DNA of 64,000 nucleotides, taken from NCBI GenBank assembly GCA_964562405.1, contig CAZLTC010000005.1, positions 7,022-71,021 on the forward strand, read 5' to 3'. How positions within the stretch are numbered: position 1 is the stretch's first letter; every line of letters begins with the position of its first letter. A program made the position numbers and the translations under genes. Of the stretch, positions 1-6,779 are shown one piece after another. The notes under the pieces are model-generated. The model was not told where the DNA came from, did not search any database, and saw only the letters and a list, made by a program, of their open reading frames with translations. This stretch comes from WJLY01 sp964562405 (GTDB lineage: Bacteria; Joyebacterota; Joyebacteria; Joyebacterales; Joyebacteraceae).

Positions 1-710
1 CGCACGAAGCTGACCTCGAGGAGCGTGGGGTCCGAGAAGATGCAGGCCATCCCTCCGCCGGAGCTCGACTCGTTCTCTATGAATGAGCAGTAGGACAGCG
101 TCGGTTGGGCGCCGGGGTCGCAGGAGAGACCGCCGCCGCTGAAATAGGCGACGGTGTTCCGCTCGAACGTCACGCCGCTAAGGCTCGGCGACGCGCCGCT
201 CCTGAGATACATGCCGCCGCCGTCGTCCTCCGCGGCGTTCTCGACGAAGACGACGTTCCGGATGGTGGGAGAGGCACCCGACAGATAAGCGCCACCGCCC
301 CTGCTGGCGTAGCCGTTGGTCACCACGAACCCGTCGATTACGGCGCCCGCGCCCTCTCCGGAGTGAAGGTAGAAACCTCGTCCCAACCCCTGGCAATCGA
401 TGACGACCGAGTCACGTCCGGATGCCGTCATCAACACGATGTTCTGACCCCCGAAGTCGAGGTCGCGGTTCGCCGACCCCGTGTACGTGCCGGGCGCCAC
501 AAGGACGGTGTCACCGCTGCTGGCGGCGCTCAGGGCGGGTTGAATGCTCGTGTAGTCGCCGGCTCCCGTTGGGTCGACGAGCAGCGTCACGCTCCCGGAG
601 GGCGCGGTAGGACTCGTGCTGGAGCAGCCGGCGACCAGCGCGAGTGCCGGTATCATGAGCATGCCGGCGCGAACGAACATGCCCGGCCGCGGAGCGTTGC
701 TGGAGGGCAT
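1..710 (-). CDS. Surface lipoprotein with right-handed parallel beta-helix (3' end outside window)
   Basis: Reading the minus strand from ATG at 710 gives an open frame that runs off the left edge, about 236 residues. The N-terminus is a short basic segment and a hydrophobic stretch ending in the lipobox LVAGC, with Cys near residue 29, so this is a lipoprotein signal. After it come the beta-helix opener GDYTSIQPAL and GDTVLVAPGTYTG, then short repeats such as SPTIRNVVF, SPSLSGVTF and QPTLSYCSF, with GGG turns. This is the pattern of pectate-lyase-like or Pmp-like parallel beta-helix proteins of unknown substrate. The purine-rich GGAAAGGAA about ten bases upstream supports the start. It is divergent from the dehydrogenase operon. 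Function beyond surface display is unknown. Confidence 0.85.
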   Translation of the reverse strand, partial: MPSSNAPRPGMFVRAGMLMIPALALVAGCSSTSPTAPSGSVTLLVDPTGAGDYTSIQPALSAASSGDTVLVAPGTYTGSANRDLDFGGQNIVLMTASGRDSVVIDCQGLGRGFYLHSGEGAGAVIDGFVVTNGYASRGGGAYLSGASPTIRNVVFVENAAEDDGGGMYLRSGASPSLSGVTFERNTVAYFSGGGLSCDPGAQPTLSYCSFIENESSSGGGMACIFSDPTLLEVSFV

Positions 711-755
711 CGGGTGATTCCTTTCCGGGGGGAATGGACGATGGCTCACGATTCA

Positions 756-784
756 AACCTATCCGCGCGCCCGCCCCGTGTCAA
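756..784 (-). promoter_or_regulatory. Sigma70-like promoter for the beta-helix lipoprotein
   Basis: On the minus strand a perfect TTGACA (784-779) is followed after 17 bases by TAGGTT (761-756), a 3/6 match to TATAAT. The -35 is ideal and the -10 weak. It lies about 45 bases upstream of the ATG at 710. Confidence 0.4.
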
Positions 785-806
785 CGGCCGCACGCGGCCC
801 CTGGCT

Positions 807-822
807 CCGGGGAGTTCCCCGG
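807..822. repeat. Perfect inverted repeat upstream of dehydrogenase promoter
   Basis: CCGGGGA, a 2-base centre, then TCCCCGG forms a perfect 7-bp palindrome ten bases upstream of the -35 of the plus-strand promoter. It may be an operator. No protein is assigned. Confidence 0.5.
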
Positions 823-831
823 GTCGGCTCG

Positions 832-860
832 TTGACCCCCGATGTCGGGGCGGCTATACT
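832..860 (+). promoter_or_regulatory. Sigma70-like promoter of the dehydrogenase/dehydratase operon
   Basis: TTGACC (832-837, 5/6) and TATACT (855-860, 5/6) are separated by exactly 17 bases. The predicted start of transcription is near 867, about 150 bases before the ATG at 1015. The spacer carries a second palindrome, CCCCGA-TG-TCGGGG (837-850), well placed to be an operator. Confidence 0.6.
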
Positions 861-1014
861 AAGAGTTCGCGCATGTCGGGCCGTCGCGCCCGGCAGTCGC
901 CGCGCGCGGTGCGGGAGGCGCGGTGAGCGATCCGGAGCCGCGGCAGGAACGAGAGGTTCGAGAAGAGGTAGCCCTTTTGGAGCCCGCGGAGGCGGGCACG
1001 CAACGGAGGTGCGG

Positions 1015-2196
1015 ATGGCGAGGCCGACGATCGTGACGATGCCGGGAGACGGCATAGGCAGGGTGGTGCTGCCGGAGGCGTTGAGGGTTCTCGAGAAGGT
1101 CGGCTTCGAGGCCGGCTACGTGCACGCCGACATCGGGTGGGACTTCTGGATCAGCGAGGGCAACGCTCTGCCCGAGCGCACGATCAAGCTGCTCGAGAAG
1201 CACAGGGTGGGGCTCTTCGGGGCCATCACCTCGAAGCCGAAGGACAAGGCGGCGGCCGAGATCTCGCCCGAGCTCAAGGACAAGGGCTTCGTCTACTACA
1301 GCCCGATAGTGGGCCTGAGACAGCACTTCGATCTCGATATCTGCATCCGGCCCTGCCGGTCGTTCCCCGGGAACCCGCTCAACTTCATAAGAAGGAAGGG
1401 CGAGAGCTTCGAGGAACCGGTCGTCGACGTCGTCATCTTCAGGCAGAACACCGAGGGGCTCTATTCCGGAGTCGAGTGGACGAACCCTCCGGACGGGGTG
1501 CGCGCCGCGTTCGCGACGCACAAGAAGTTCGCGAAGTTCGCCGGCGTACCCGGAGAGGACCTAGCGGTCTCGACACGCATCTTCACTCGAAACGCCTGCA
1601 AGCGCATCTGCGAGGAGGCGTTCAAGTACGCGAAGAAGTTCGGGTACAAGTCGGTGACCATCTGCGAGAAGCCCAACGTCATCCGTGAGACGTCCGGGAT
1701 GATGGAGGCCGAGGCAAAGAAGATCTCCAAGAGCTACCCGGACATCGCTCTGTGGAGCACCAACATCGACGCGCAGATGATGTGGCTCACCAAGAACCCC
1801 GAGGACTACGGCGTCATCGTTGCCGGGAACATGTTCGGCGACATCGTGTCGGACGGCTTCGCGGGCCTGGTCGGAGGCCTCGGCTTCGCCAACAGCGCCA
1901 ACATCGGGAAGGACTGCGCGGTCTTCGAGCCTACGCACGGCTCCGCCCCGAAGTACGAGAAGCTCAACCCCTCCATCGTGAACCCGATGGCCATGGTCCT
2001 CTCCGCGTGCATGATGCTCGACCACCTCGACGAGAGCGACAAGGCCCAGGCGATACGCGACTCGATATCGGAGGTCATCGCCGACGGTTCCGTCCGCACC
2101 TACGACATGATGAAGCTCCGGGGCGGTCCCGACGCGATCAAGCAGGGAGCGGCGACGACGCAGCAGATGACCGACGCCATCATCGCCCGCCTGTAG
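1015..2196 (+). CDS. Isocitrate/homoisocitrate-type NAD(P)-dependent dehydrogenase
   Basis: 393 residues of the isocitrate/isopropylmalate dehydrogenase family, which oxidatively decarboxylates 2-hydroxy-3-carboxy acids. Visible marks are the N-terminal PGDGIG, FRQNTEGLYSGVEW (the NTEGLY form seen in isocitrate, homoisocitrate and tartrate enzymes rather than isopropylmalate dehydrogenase), the metal/substrate segment MFGDIVSDGFAGLVGG, and FEPTHGSAPKY, the nucleotide-binding loop. Start chosen at ATG 1015 because GGAGGT lies four bases upstream and the protein begins MARPTIVTMPGDGIG; in-frame upstream codons would add a non-homologous extension. It is followed by LeuC- and LeuD-like subunits, so the three genes probably act on successive steps of one pathway: TCA, lysine via aminoadipate, or a related chain. 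The exact substrate is unresolved. Confidence 0.88.
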   Translation: MARPTIVTMPGDGIGRVVLPEALRVLEKVGFEAGYVHADIGWDFWISEGNALPERTIKLLEKHRVGLFGAITSKPKDKAAAEISPELKDKGFVYYSPIVGLRQHFDLDICIRPCRSFPGNPLNFIRRKGESFEEPVVDVVIFRQNTEGLYSGVEWTNPPDGVRAAFATHKKFAKFAGVPGEDLAVSTRIFTRNACKRICEEAFKYAKKFGYKSVTICEKPNVIRETSGMMEAEAKKISKSYPDIALWSTNIDAQMMWLTKNPEDYGVIVAGNMFGDIVSDGFAGLVGGLGFANSANIGKDCAVFEPTHGSAPKYEKLNPSIVNPMAMVLSACMMLDHLDESDKAQAIRDSISEVIADGSVRTYDMMKLRGGPDAIKQGAATTQQMTDAIIARL

Positions 2197-2277
2197 GGGC
2201 GGAGCGGGACCGCGAAGGCGATCGGAGGCGGCAAGCGCCGCCCACCGATCGGCCGGACACGGCCGGGGAGCAAGCTC

Positions 2278-3540
2278 ATGGGAATGACATTCGCGGAGAG
2301 GGTGCTCGCGCGCGCCGCCGGGCTCACGGAGGTCGTGCCGGGACAGATCGTCGCCGTGCGCCCCGACCACCTACTGACGCACGACAACACCTCGGCCATC
2401 ATCGGCAAGATCGAGGAGGACCTGGACGCGTACGGAGTGGTGAGCAGGGACCTGCCGATCATCGTGCTCGACCACGTCGTCCCCGCGGCAAACGAGAAGA
2501 CCGCAACGGGCCACAGCAAGGTGCGCGAGTTCGTGCGGAAGCACGGGCTTCGGAACTTCTACGACGCGGGCACCGGCGTGTGCCACCAGGTTGTAGTCGA
2601 GAAGGGCCATGCGCTCCCGGGCGCCATCCTTGTCGGCAGCGACTCCCATACGTGCTCGTACGGCGCGGTCAACGCGTTCTCGACCGGCATAGATAGGACC
2701 GAGGCGGCGGCGCTGCTCCTGACGGGGGAGACGTGGTTCAGGGTGCCGTCGAGTGTGAAGATCACGCTCGAGGGAGCCCTCAAGCCCCCGGTGTCCGCAA
2801 AGGATCTCATCCTCACGATCATCGGCGACATCTCGGCGGGCGGGGCGACCTACCAGGCCGTGGAGTTCCACGGCGCGATCGCGTCCCTGTCGGTCGACGA
2901 CCGCTTCGTCATAGCAAACATGGGAATAGAGATGGGCGCGAAGGTCGCCGTCTTCCCGTTCGACGAGATGACCGAGAAGTACCTGACGTCGGTGGGTGTG
3001 GACCGCGGGTCGTACGAGCCTGTGTGGGCTGACCCGGACGCTGCGTACGCCCGCGAACTGACCTACGACCTGTCGGCCATCGAGCCCGTGGTCGCCTTCC
3101 CGCACAAGGTCGACAACGTGAAGAAAGTCTCGGAGACCGAGGGGCTGGAGTTCCATCAGGCGCTCCTGGGTACGTGCACCAACGGGCGCGGGTCGGACCT
3201 GCGTGCGGCCGCGAAGATCCTGGACGGCAAGAAGGTATCGCCGTCCGTTCGCTTGCTCGTCCTGCCCGCGTCCCGCAGCGTGCTCGAGGATATTCTGGCG
3301 GACGGGACGCTCGAGAAGCTCGTGCGCGCGGGCGCGATGGTGCTGCCGACCGGATGCGGACCGTGCCTTGGAGCGCACCAGGGTGTCCTCGCGCCGGGCG
3401 AGCGCTGCCTCTCGACGGCGAACCGGAACTTCAAGGGACGCATGGGCTGCAAGGAAGCAGAGATCTATCTGGCGAGCCCCGAGACCGTAGCGGCGTCGTC
3501 GCTGACTGGAAGGCTTACTGACCCGCGGAAGGTCGCCTGA
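2278..3540 (+). CDS. Aconitase/isopropylmalate dehydratase family, large subunit (LeuC/HacA type)
   Basis: 420 residues, the length of the two-subunit homoaconitase/isopropylmalate isomerase large subunits rather than the single-chain aconitases of 750-900 residues. The 4Fe-4S cluster ligands are visible in GTCTNGRGSDLRAA (about residue 298) and in PTGCGPCLGAHQG (about residue 360). SDSHTCSYGAVNAF and HVVPAANEKTA are also family signatures. The cytoplasmic enzyme would isomerise a tricarboxylic or 3-substituted malate-type acid by dehydration and rehydration. Start ATG 2278 has GGGGAG about eight bases upstream. It sits between the dehydrogenase and its own small subunit. Assignment as leuC, hacA or an aconitase cannot be settled from this window. 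Confidence 0.88.
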   Translation: MGMTFAERVLARAAGLTEVVPGQIVAVRPDHLLTHDNTSAIIGKIEEDLDAYGVVSRDLPIIVLDHVVPAANEKTATGHSKVREFVRKHGLRNFYDAGTGVCHQVVVEKGHALPGAILVGSDSHTCSYGAVNAFSTGIDRTEAAALLLTGETWFRVPSSVKITLEGALKPPVSAKDLILTIIGDISAGGATYQAVEFHGAIASLSVDDRFVIANMGIEMGAKVAVFPFDEMTEKYLTSVGVDRGSYEPVWADPDAAYARELTYDLSAIEPVVAFPHKVDNVKKVSETEGLEFHQALLGTCTNGRGSDLRAAAKILDGKKVSPSVRLLVLPASRSVLEDILADGTLEKLVRAGAMVLPTGCGPCLGAHQGVLAPGERCLSTANRNFKGRMGCKEAEIYLASPETVAASSLTGRLTDPRKVA

Positions 3541-3604
3541 GCGCCGTGTGCAACCGAGCGCGAGGCTACGGGAAGGCCGGCGCCCGATGCTCAAGGAGAT
3601 CAAG

Positions 3605-4090
3605 ATGAGAGTCTGGAGATACGGGGACGACATCAACACGGACATGCTCTTCCCCGGCAAGTACACGTACACGTGCGCGACGCCGGAGGAGATCAGGCCC
3701 CATCTTCTGGAGGACCTCGACCCGGAGTTCGCCTCCGCCGTCAGACCCGGCGACATCATCCTCGCTGGTGACAACTTCGGGTGCGGCAGTTCGCGCGAGC
3801 AGCCGGTGCTCGGGCTCAAGGACGTCGGGATCGAGGCGGTGGTGGCGGGGAGCTTCGCGCGGATATTCTACCGCGCCGCGATAAACCAGGGTCTGGTTCT
3901 CGTCGAAGCGCCGGCGGCCGTGGCCGCCTATAAGGACGGCGACGAGGTCTCGCTAGACGTCGAGCGCGGGAAGGTCGTCGTGGGCAGCAGGGAGTTCAGC
4001 TTTCCGCCGCTACCCGCCGAGATACTGGCGATACGGGATGCGGGCGGGCTCTTGCCGTACGCGCGGAAGAAGCTCGCAGCGGCGAAGTAG
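3605..4090 (+). CDS. Aconitase/isopropylmalate dehydratase family, small subunit (LeuD/HacB type)
   Basis: 161 residues, the usual size of archaeal-type LeuD/HacB swivel subunits. It contains GDDINTDMLFPGKYTY near the start, GDNFGCGSSREQPVLGLKD (substrate loop) and SFARIFYRAAINQG. I chose ATG 3605 because AAGGAG lies six bases upstream and the protein then begins MRVWRYGDDINTD, where the family normally begins; an upstream ATG at 3587 has no good ribosome site. It pairs with the large subunit that ends 64 bases earlier. The HINT-type loop after DNFGCGSS decides substrate in this family but I cannot read specificity from it reliably. Confidence 0.88.
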   Translation: MRVWRYGDDINTDMLFPGKYTYTCATPEEIRPHLLEDLDPEFASAVRPGDIILAGDNFGCGSSREQPVLGLKDVGIEAVVAGSFARIFYRAAINQGLVLVEAPAAVAAYKDGDEVSLDVERGKVVVGSREFSFPPLPAEILAIRDAGGLLPYARKKLAAAK

Positions 4091-4102
4091 GAAGGAGAAG
4101 AC

Positions 4103-4645
4103 ATGCCGGGAAGAGATGCGGTGAGGAAGGCACTGCCGGAGCTCGAACTCATCAAGGACCAGTCCTTGCGGGAGAAGACGCTCGACGTCTGGATCGACGC
4201 TATGGAGCAGGGCGGATGGGAGGTGGACGACCTCGACAGAATCCCGTTCACGCTGCTGATAGACACGGGCGTGAGCTTCCTGGGCCACACGCGGTCGGTC
4301 ACCCGCACCGCGGTCGCCATTGCCGAGACGATGGCGGGCTTCTACGGCGACAAGATGCCGATCGACATGGACCACCTGGTGTCCGGCGGGATCCTGCACG
4401 ATGTGGGCAAGCTCCTCGAGTACAAGCGTGACGGAGGAAAGTACGTGAAGAGCGCCATCGGCAAGGACCTTCGCCACCCGTTCTCCGGCACCGCCCTGGC
4501 GTTCAAGCACGGCGTCCCCTCTGACATCTGCCACCTCATAGCGGCTCACGCCAAGGAGGGTGACGGTGCCAGGCGCATGCCGGAGGCGCACATCATTCAC
4601 CACGCTGACTTCGCGAACTTCGAGTCGCTGAAGTCGCTGCTCTAG
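4103..4645 (+). CDS. HD-domain phosphohydrolase
   Basis: 180 residues with an HD-superfamily metal site: His in FLGHTRSVTR (about residue 60), the HD pair in GGILHDVGKLLE (about residue 100), a later histidine in IAAHAKEGD and Asp in HHADFANF. Such proteins are metal-dependent phosphohydrolases or phosphodiesterases, typically on nucleotides. It follows the LeuD-like subunit by 12 bases, with GGAAGGAG upstream of ATG 4103, so it is the last gene of that operon. Its role there is not obvious; it could remove a regulatory nucleotide or an inhibitory metabolite, which is speculation. No signal peptide, so cytoplasmic. Confidence 0.75.
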   Translation: MPGRDAVRKALPELELIKDQSLREKTLDVWIDAMEQGGWEVDDLDRIPFTLLIDTGVSFLGHTRSVTRTAVAIAETMAGFYGDKMPIDMDHLVSGGILHDVGKLLEYKRDGGKYVKSAIGKDLRHPFSGTALAFKHGVPSDICHLIAAHAKEGDGARRMPEAHIIHHADFANFESLKSLL

Positions 4646-4663
4646 ACGAGCACAGGAGAGCTT

Positions 4664-4689
4664 GGCACGACAGAGATGGGCACGACAGA
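4664..4689. repeat. Direct repeat upstream of subtilase promoter
   Basis: The 11-mer ggcacgacaga occurs at 4664-4674 and 4679-4689, a spacing of 15 bases, just downstream of the HD gene. The second copy overlaps the left arm of the inverted repeat at 4685-4729. It could be a tandem protein-binding site. Confidence 0.4.
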
Positions 4690-4729
4690 CCGCCTGGACC
4701 GGCGAAACTTGCCTGGTTCGGCGGTCTGT
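4685..4729. repeat. Inverted repeat overlapping the subtilase -35 region
   Basis: ACAGACCGCC (4685-4694) and GGCGGTCTGT (4720-4729) are a perfect 10-bp inverted repeat with a 25-base centre that can pair further (GGACCGGC against GCCTGGTTC with a bulge and G-U pairs). The right arm lies in the spacer of the promoter at 4709-4737. There is no T-run after it, so it is a poor intrinsic terminator; an operator or an end-of-operon stem-loop are both possible. Confidence 0.55.
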
Positions 4730-4737
4730 GCTATAAT
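4709..4737 (+). promoter_or_regulatory. Sigma70-like promoter of the subtilase gene
   Basis: TTGCCT (4709-4714, 4/6) and a perfect TATAAT (4732-4737) with 17-base spacing. Transcription would start near 4744, about 35 bases before the GTG at 4778. Confidence 0.65.
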
Positions 4738-4777
4738 AGCGCTCATGGTGACATAGGGTATCTGCGCGGAGGCAGCC

Positions 4778-6586
4778 GTGAAGCGCATTTGCATCATTGC
4801 GACGGTGGGAGTGTGCCTGGCGGGAATGTCCGCCGGGGAGGCTCTCCGGGCGGATGAGGGCATCCGGCCGCGGGGGCAGGTCGAGCGCCCGGCGGTTGGC
4901 TCCGCCACCCGCGTGGCTCGGGCCGTGCGTGTAGAGATGGACTCGGAACTCCGGGCCACCCGGGTAGAGCGTGCGTCGGCCGCCGCGGACCCGGAGAGGC
5001 TGTGGGTCTTCTTCACCGACAAGGGGCTCGGGGAGCGCGGCGAGGGCGCCGCGATAGACGCCTTCCGCTCCCGGCTCACCGAACGCGCTCTCTCTCGCCG
5101 TGCCAAGGTCGGCGCGCGCGTGAACGTGAACGACCTGCCCGTGGCCGAACCGTACGTGCGGGCCGTTGAGACTACAGGAGCAGCCATCGAGACGAGGAGC
5201 AGGTGGCTGAACGCGGTGTCGGTCGATGCCACGGCGGCGCAGGCTCACGCGATCCGGTCGCTTCCATTCGTGCGAGAGGTCAGGCGCGTCGCACGAGGCG
5301 TGAAGCGCGAGCCGCTCCCCGCGTCACCCCGCGGCCCCGCGGCGCTGGGCTCGAGGTCGCTCGACTACGGCCCCTCGTTCGGCCAGCTCGATCAGATAGG
5401 CGTGACCGCCCTTCACGACGACGGTTTCGACGGAACCGGCGTCTTCATCTGCATGCTCGATACCGGCTTCGACACCGACCATCAGGTCTTCAGACATCTC
5501 GACATCGCTGCTGAGCGGGACTTCGTGAACGACGACGCGGAGACCGCCAACCAGCCGGGCGACCCCGAGGGGCAGGATTCGCACGGCACCTCCACGCTCT
5601 CCTGCGTGGGCGCGGAGTACCCCGGCGAGCTCTACGGCGGTGCCTACAACGCAACGTTCGCGCTGGCCAAGACCGAGATCGTCGACCAGGAGATCCAGGT
5701 CGAGGAAGACTACTGGGTGGAGGCCATCGAGTGGGCCGACAGCCTGGGCTCGGATATCGTGTCCAGCTCGCTCGGGTACTTCGACTGGTATGACTACTCC
5801 GACATGGATGGCGGGACGGCGGTGACAACGGTCGCGGCCGACATGGCGGCCGCACGCGGCATCGTTGTCGTGATCTCTATGGGCAACGAGGGCGGCGGCG
5901 AGTGGAGGTACATGATCGCGCCGGCGGACGGCGACAGCGTCATCTCGATCGGAGCGGTCGACGCCGACGGCGACAGGGTGTGGTTCAGCTCGGTGGGCCC
6001 GACGTACGACGGAAGGATCAAGCCCGACGTCATGGCGCAGGGCCTCTACGTCCACGTGGCCACCACAGCGGACACCGCGTCATACGCCGAGTCCAGCGGG
6101 ACATCCTTCTCGTGCCCGCTGACGGCTTCGGCTGTCGGGCTCCTGCTGCAGGGCCATCCGGATTGGGGGCCGGCCGACGTGATGGACGCGCTCCACGCGA
6201 CGGCCTCCCAGAGCACGTCGCCCGACACGCTCATGGGTTGGGGAATCCTCGACGCGTACGCGGCCATGTACATCGAGCCGCTGGCGGTGGAGGAGGCCGA
6301 TGCTCCGTCCGGGGGGAGGCTTGTCTGGAGCCGATCAAACCCTGCGACCGTCGGAGCGCGGGTCGCGTTCACCGTCTTTGAGCCGTCTGTCGTGACCGTG
6401 ACGCTCTTCGACCCATCCGGACGTCTCGTCCGGACACTTGCTGACGGCTTCATGACGCCCGGAACCTACGATGTCCGCTGGGATGGGCGAACCGAGGGCG
6501 GCGGTCACGCCGCGAGTGGAGTCTACTTCCTGAAGATGACGGCTGGAGGCGTCACGTCCCGCTCCAAGATGGCCTTCCTTCGATGA
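4778..6586 (+). CDS. Secreted subtilisin-like serine protease (S8) with FlgD-like C-terminal domain
   Basis: 602 residues. An N-terminal signal peptide (MKRICIIATVGVCLAG...) is followed by a propeptide-like region to about 190 and an S8 catalytic domain with Asp in CMLDTGFD (about 228), His in DSHGTSTLS (about 270) and Ser in SSGTSFSCP (about 442). The last 80 residues hold an Ig-like FlgD domain with VTLFDPSGRLVRTL, YDVRWDGR and ASGVYFLKM, the usual C-terminal sorting or anchoring module of secreted proteins in FCB-group candidate phyla. Start is GTG 4778 with GGAGG five bases upstream. It has its own promoter and stands alone between two operons. A role in protein scavenging or in processing surface proteins is likely; substrate unknown. 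Confidence 0.92.
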   Translation: MKRICIIATVGVCLAGMSAGEALRADEGIRPRGQVERPAVGSATRVARAVRVEMDSELRATRVERASAAADPERLWVFFTDKGLGERGEGAAIDAFRSRLTERALSRRAKVGARVNVNDLPVAEPYVRAVETTGAAIETRSRWLNAVSVDATAAQAHAIRSLPFVREVRRVARGVKREPLPASPRGPAALGSRSLDYGPSFGQLDQIGVTALHDDGFDGTGVFICMLDTGFDTDHQVFRHLDIAAERDFVNDDAETANQPGDPEGQDSHGTSTLSCVGAEYPGELYGGAYNATFALAKTEIVDQEIQVEEDYWVEAIEWADSLGSDIVSSSLGYFDWYDYSDMDGGTAVTTVAADMAAARGIVVVISMGNEGGGEWRYMIAPADGDSVISIGAVDADGDRVWFSSVGPTYDGRIKPDVMAQGLYVHVATTADTASYAESSGTSFSCPLTASAVGLLLQGHPDWGPADVMDALHATASQSTSPDTLMGWGILDAYAAMYIEPLAVEEADAPSGGRLVWSRSNPATVGARVAFTVFEPSVVTVTLFDPSGRLVRTLADGFMTPGTYDVRWDGRTEGGGHAASGVYFLKMTAGGVTSRSKMAFLR

Positions 6587-6619
6587 CCCGGTGATGATGT
6601 ACCGCCGGGCAGTCCGCTC

Positions 6620-6648
6620 TTGACACCCCACGTTCCCTCCCACAGAAT
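6620..6648 (+). promoter_or_regulatory. Sigma70-like promoter of the polysaccharide locus
   Basis: Perfect TTGACA (6620-6625), 17-base spacer, CAGAAT (6643-6648, 4/6). Transcription would start near 6655, leaving a GC-rich leader of about 125 bases before ATG 6780. This is the only clear promoter found upstream of the long run of glycan genes to 27378. Confidence 0.5.
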
Positions 6649-6779
6649 GCGAGAAATCTGGGTAATTGTGTCCATGCCACGACGCGGACGGTCCCGGCCG
6701 CGCGCGCGAACTGCGCGGCGCGGCGAGCCTCGGCTCCGCCGACAGGGATCGACGATACGGCCAACCGGAGGTGCTTCGA

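Larger units (their letters stand above)
711..1014. other. Divergent intergenic control region
   Basis: This 304-base gap separates the minus-strand lipoprotein from the plus-strand dehydrogenase operon. It holds a promoter candidate for each direction and two perfect GC-rich inverted repeats, listed separately. No convincing small gene or structured RNA was seen. Frames remain open across it only because of the high GC content. Confidence 0.6.

Noticed and set aside
105..926. Plus-strand open frame overlapping the beta-helix lipoprotein and its control region
   Set aside because: The minus strand encodes a lipobox and beta-helix repeats; the plus-strand product is Arg/Ala-rich with no domain.
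2371..3819. Minus-strand open frame of 482 codons under the dehydratase genes
   Set aside because: Spans two real genes with cluster-binding motifs on the plus strand; no homology pattern seen.
4685..4729. Reading the inverted repeat as a plain intrinsic terminator of the dehydratase operon
   Set aside because: No T-run follows and its right arm overlaps a promoter, so a pure terminator reading is unsupported; kept as a repeat instead.
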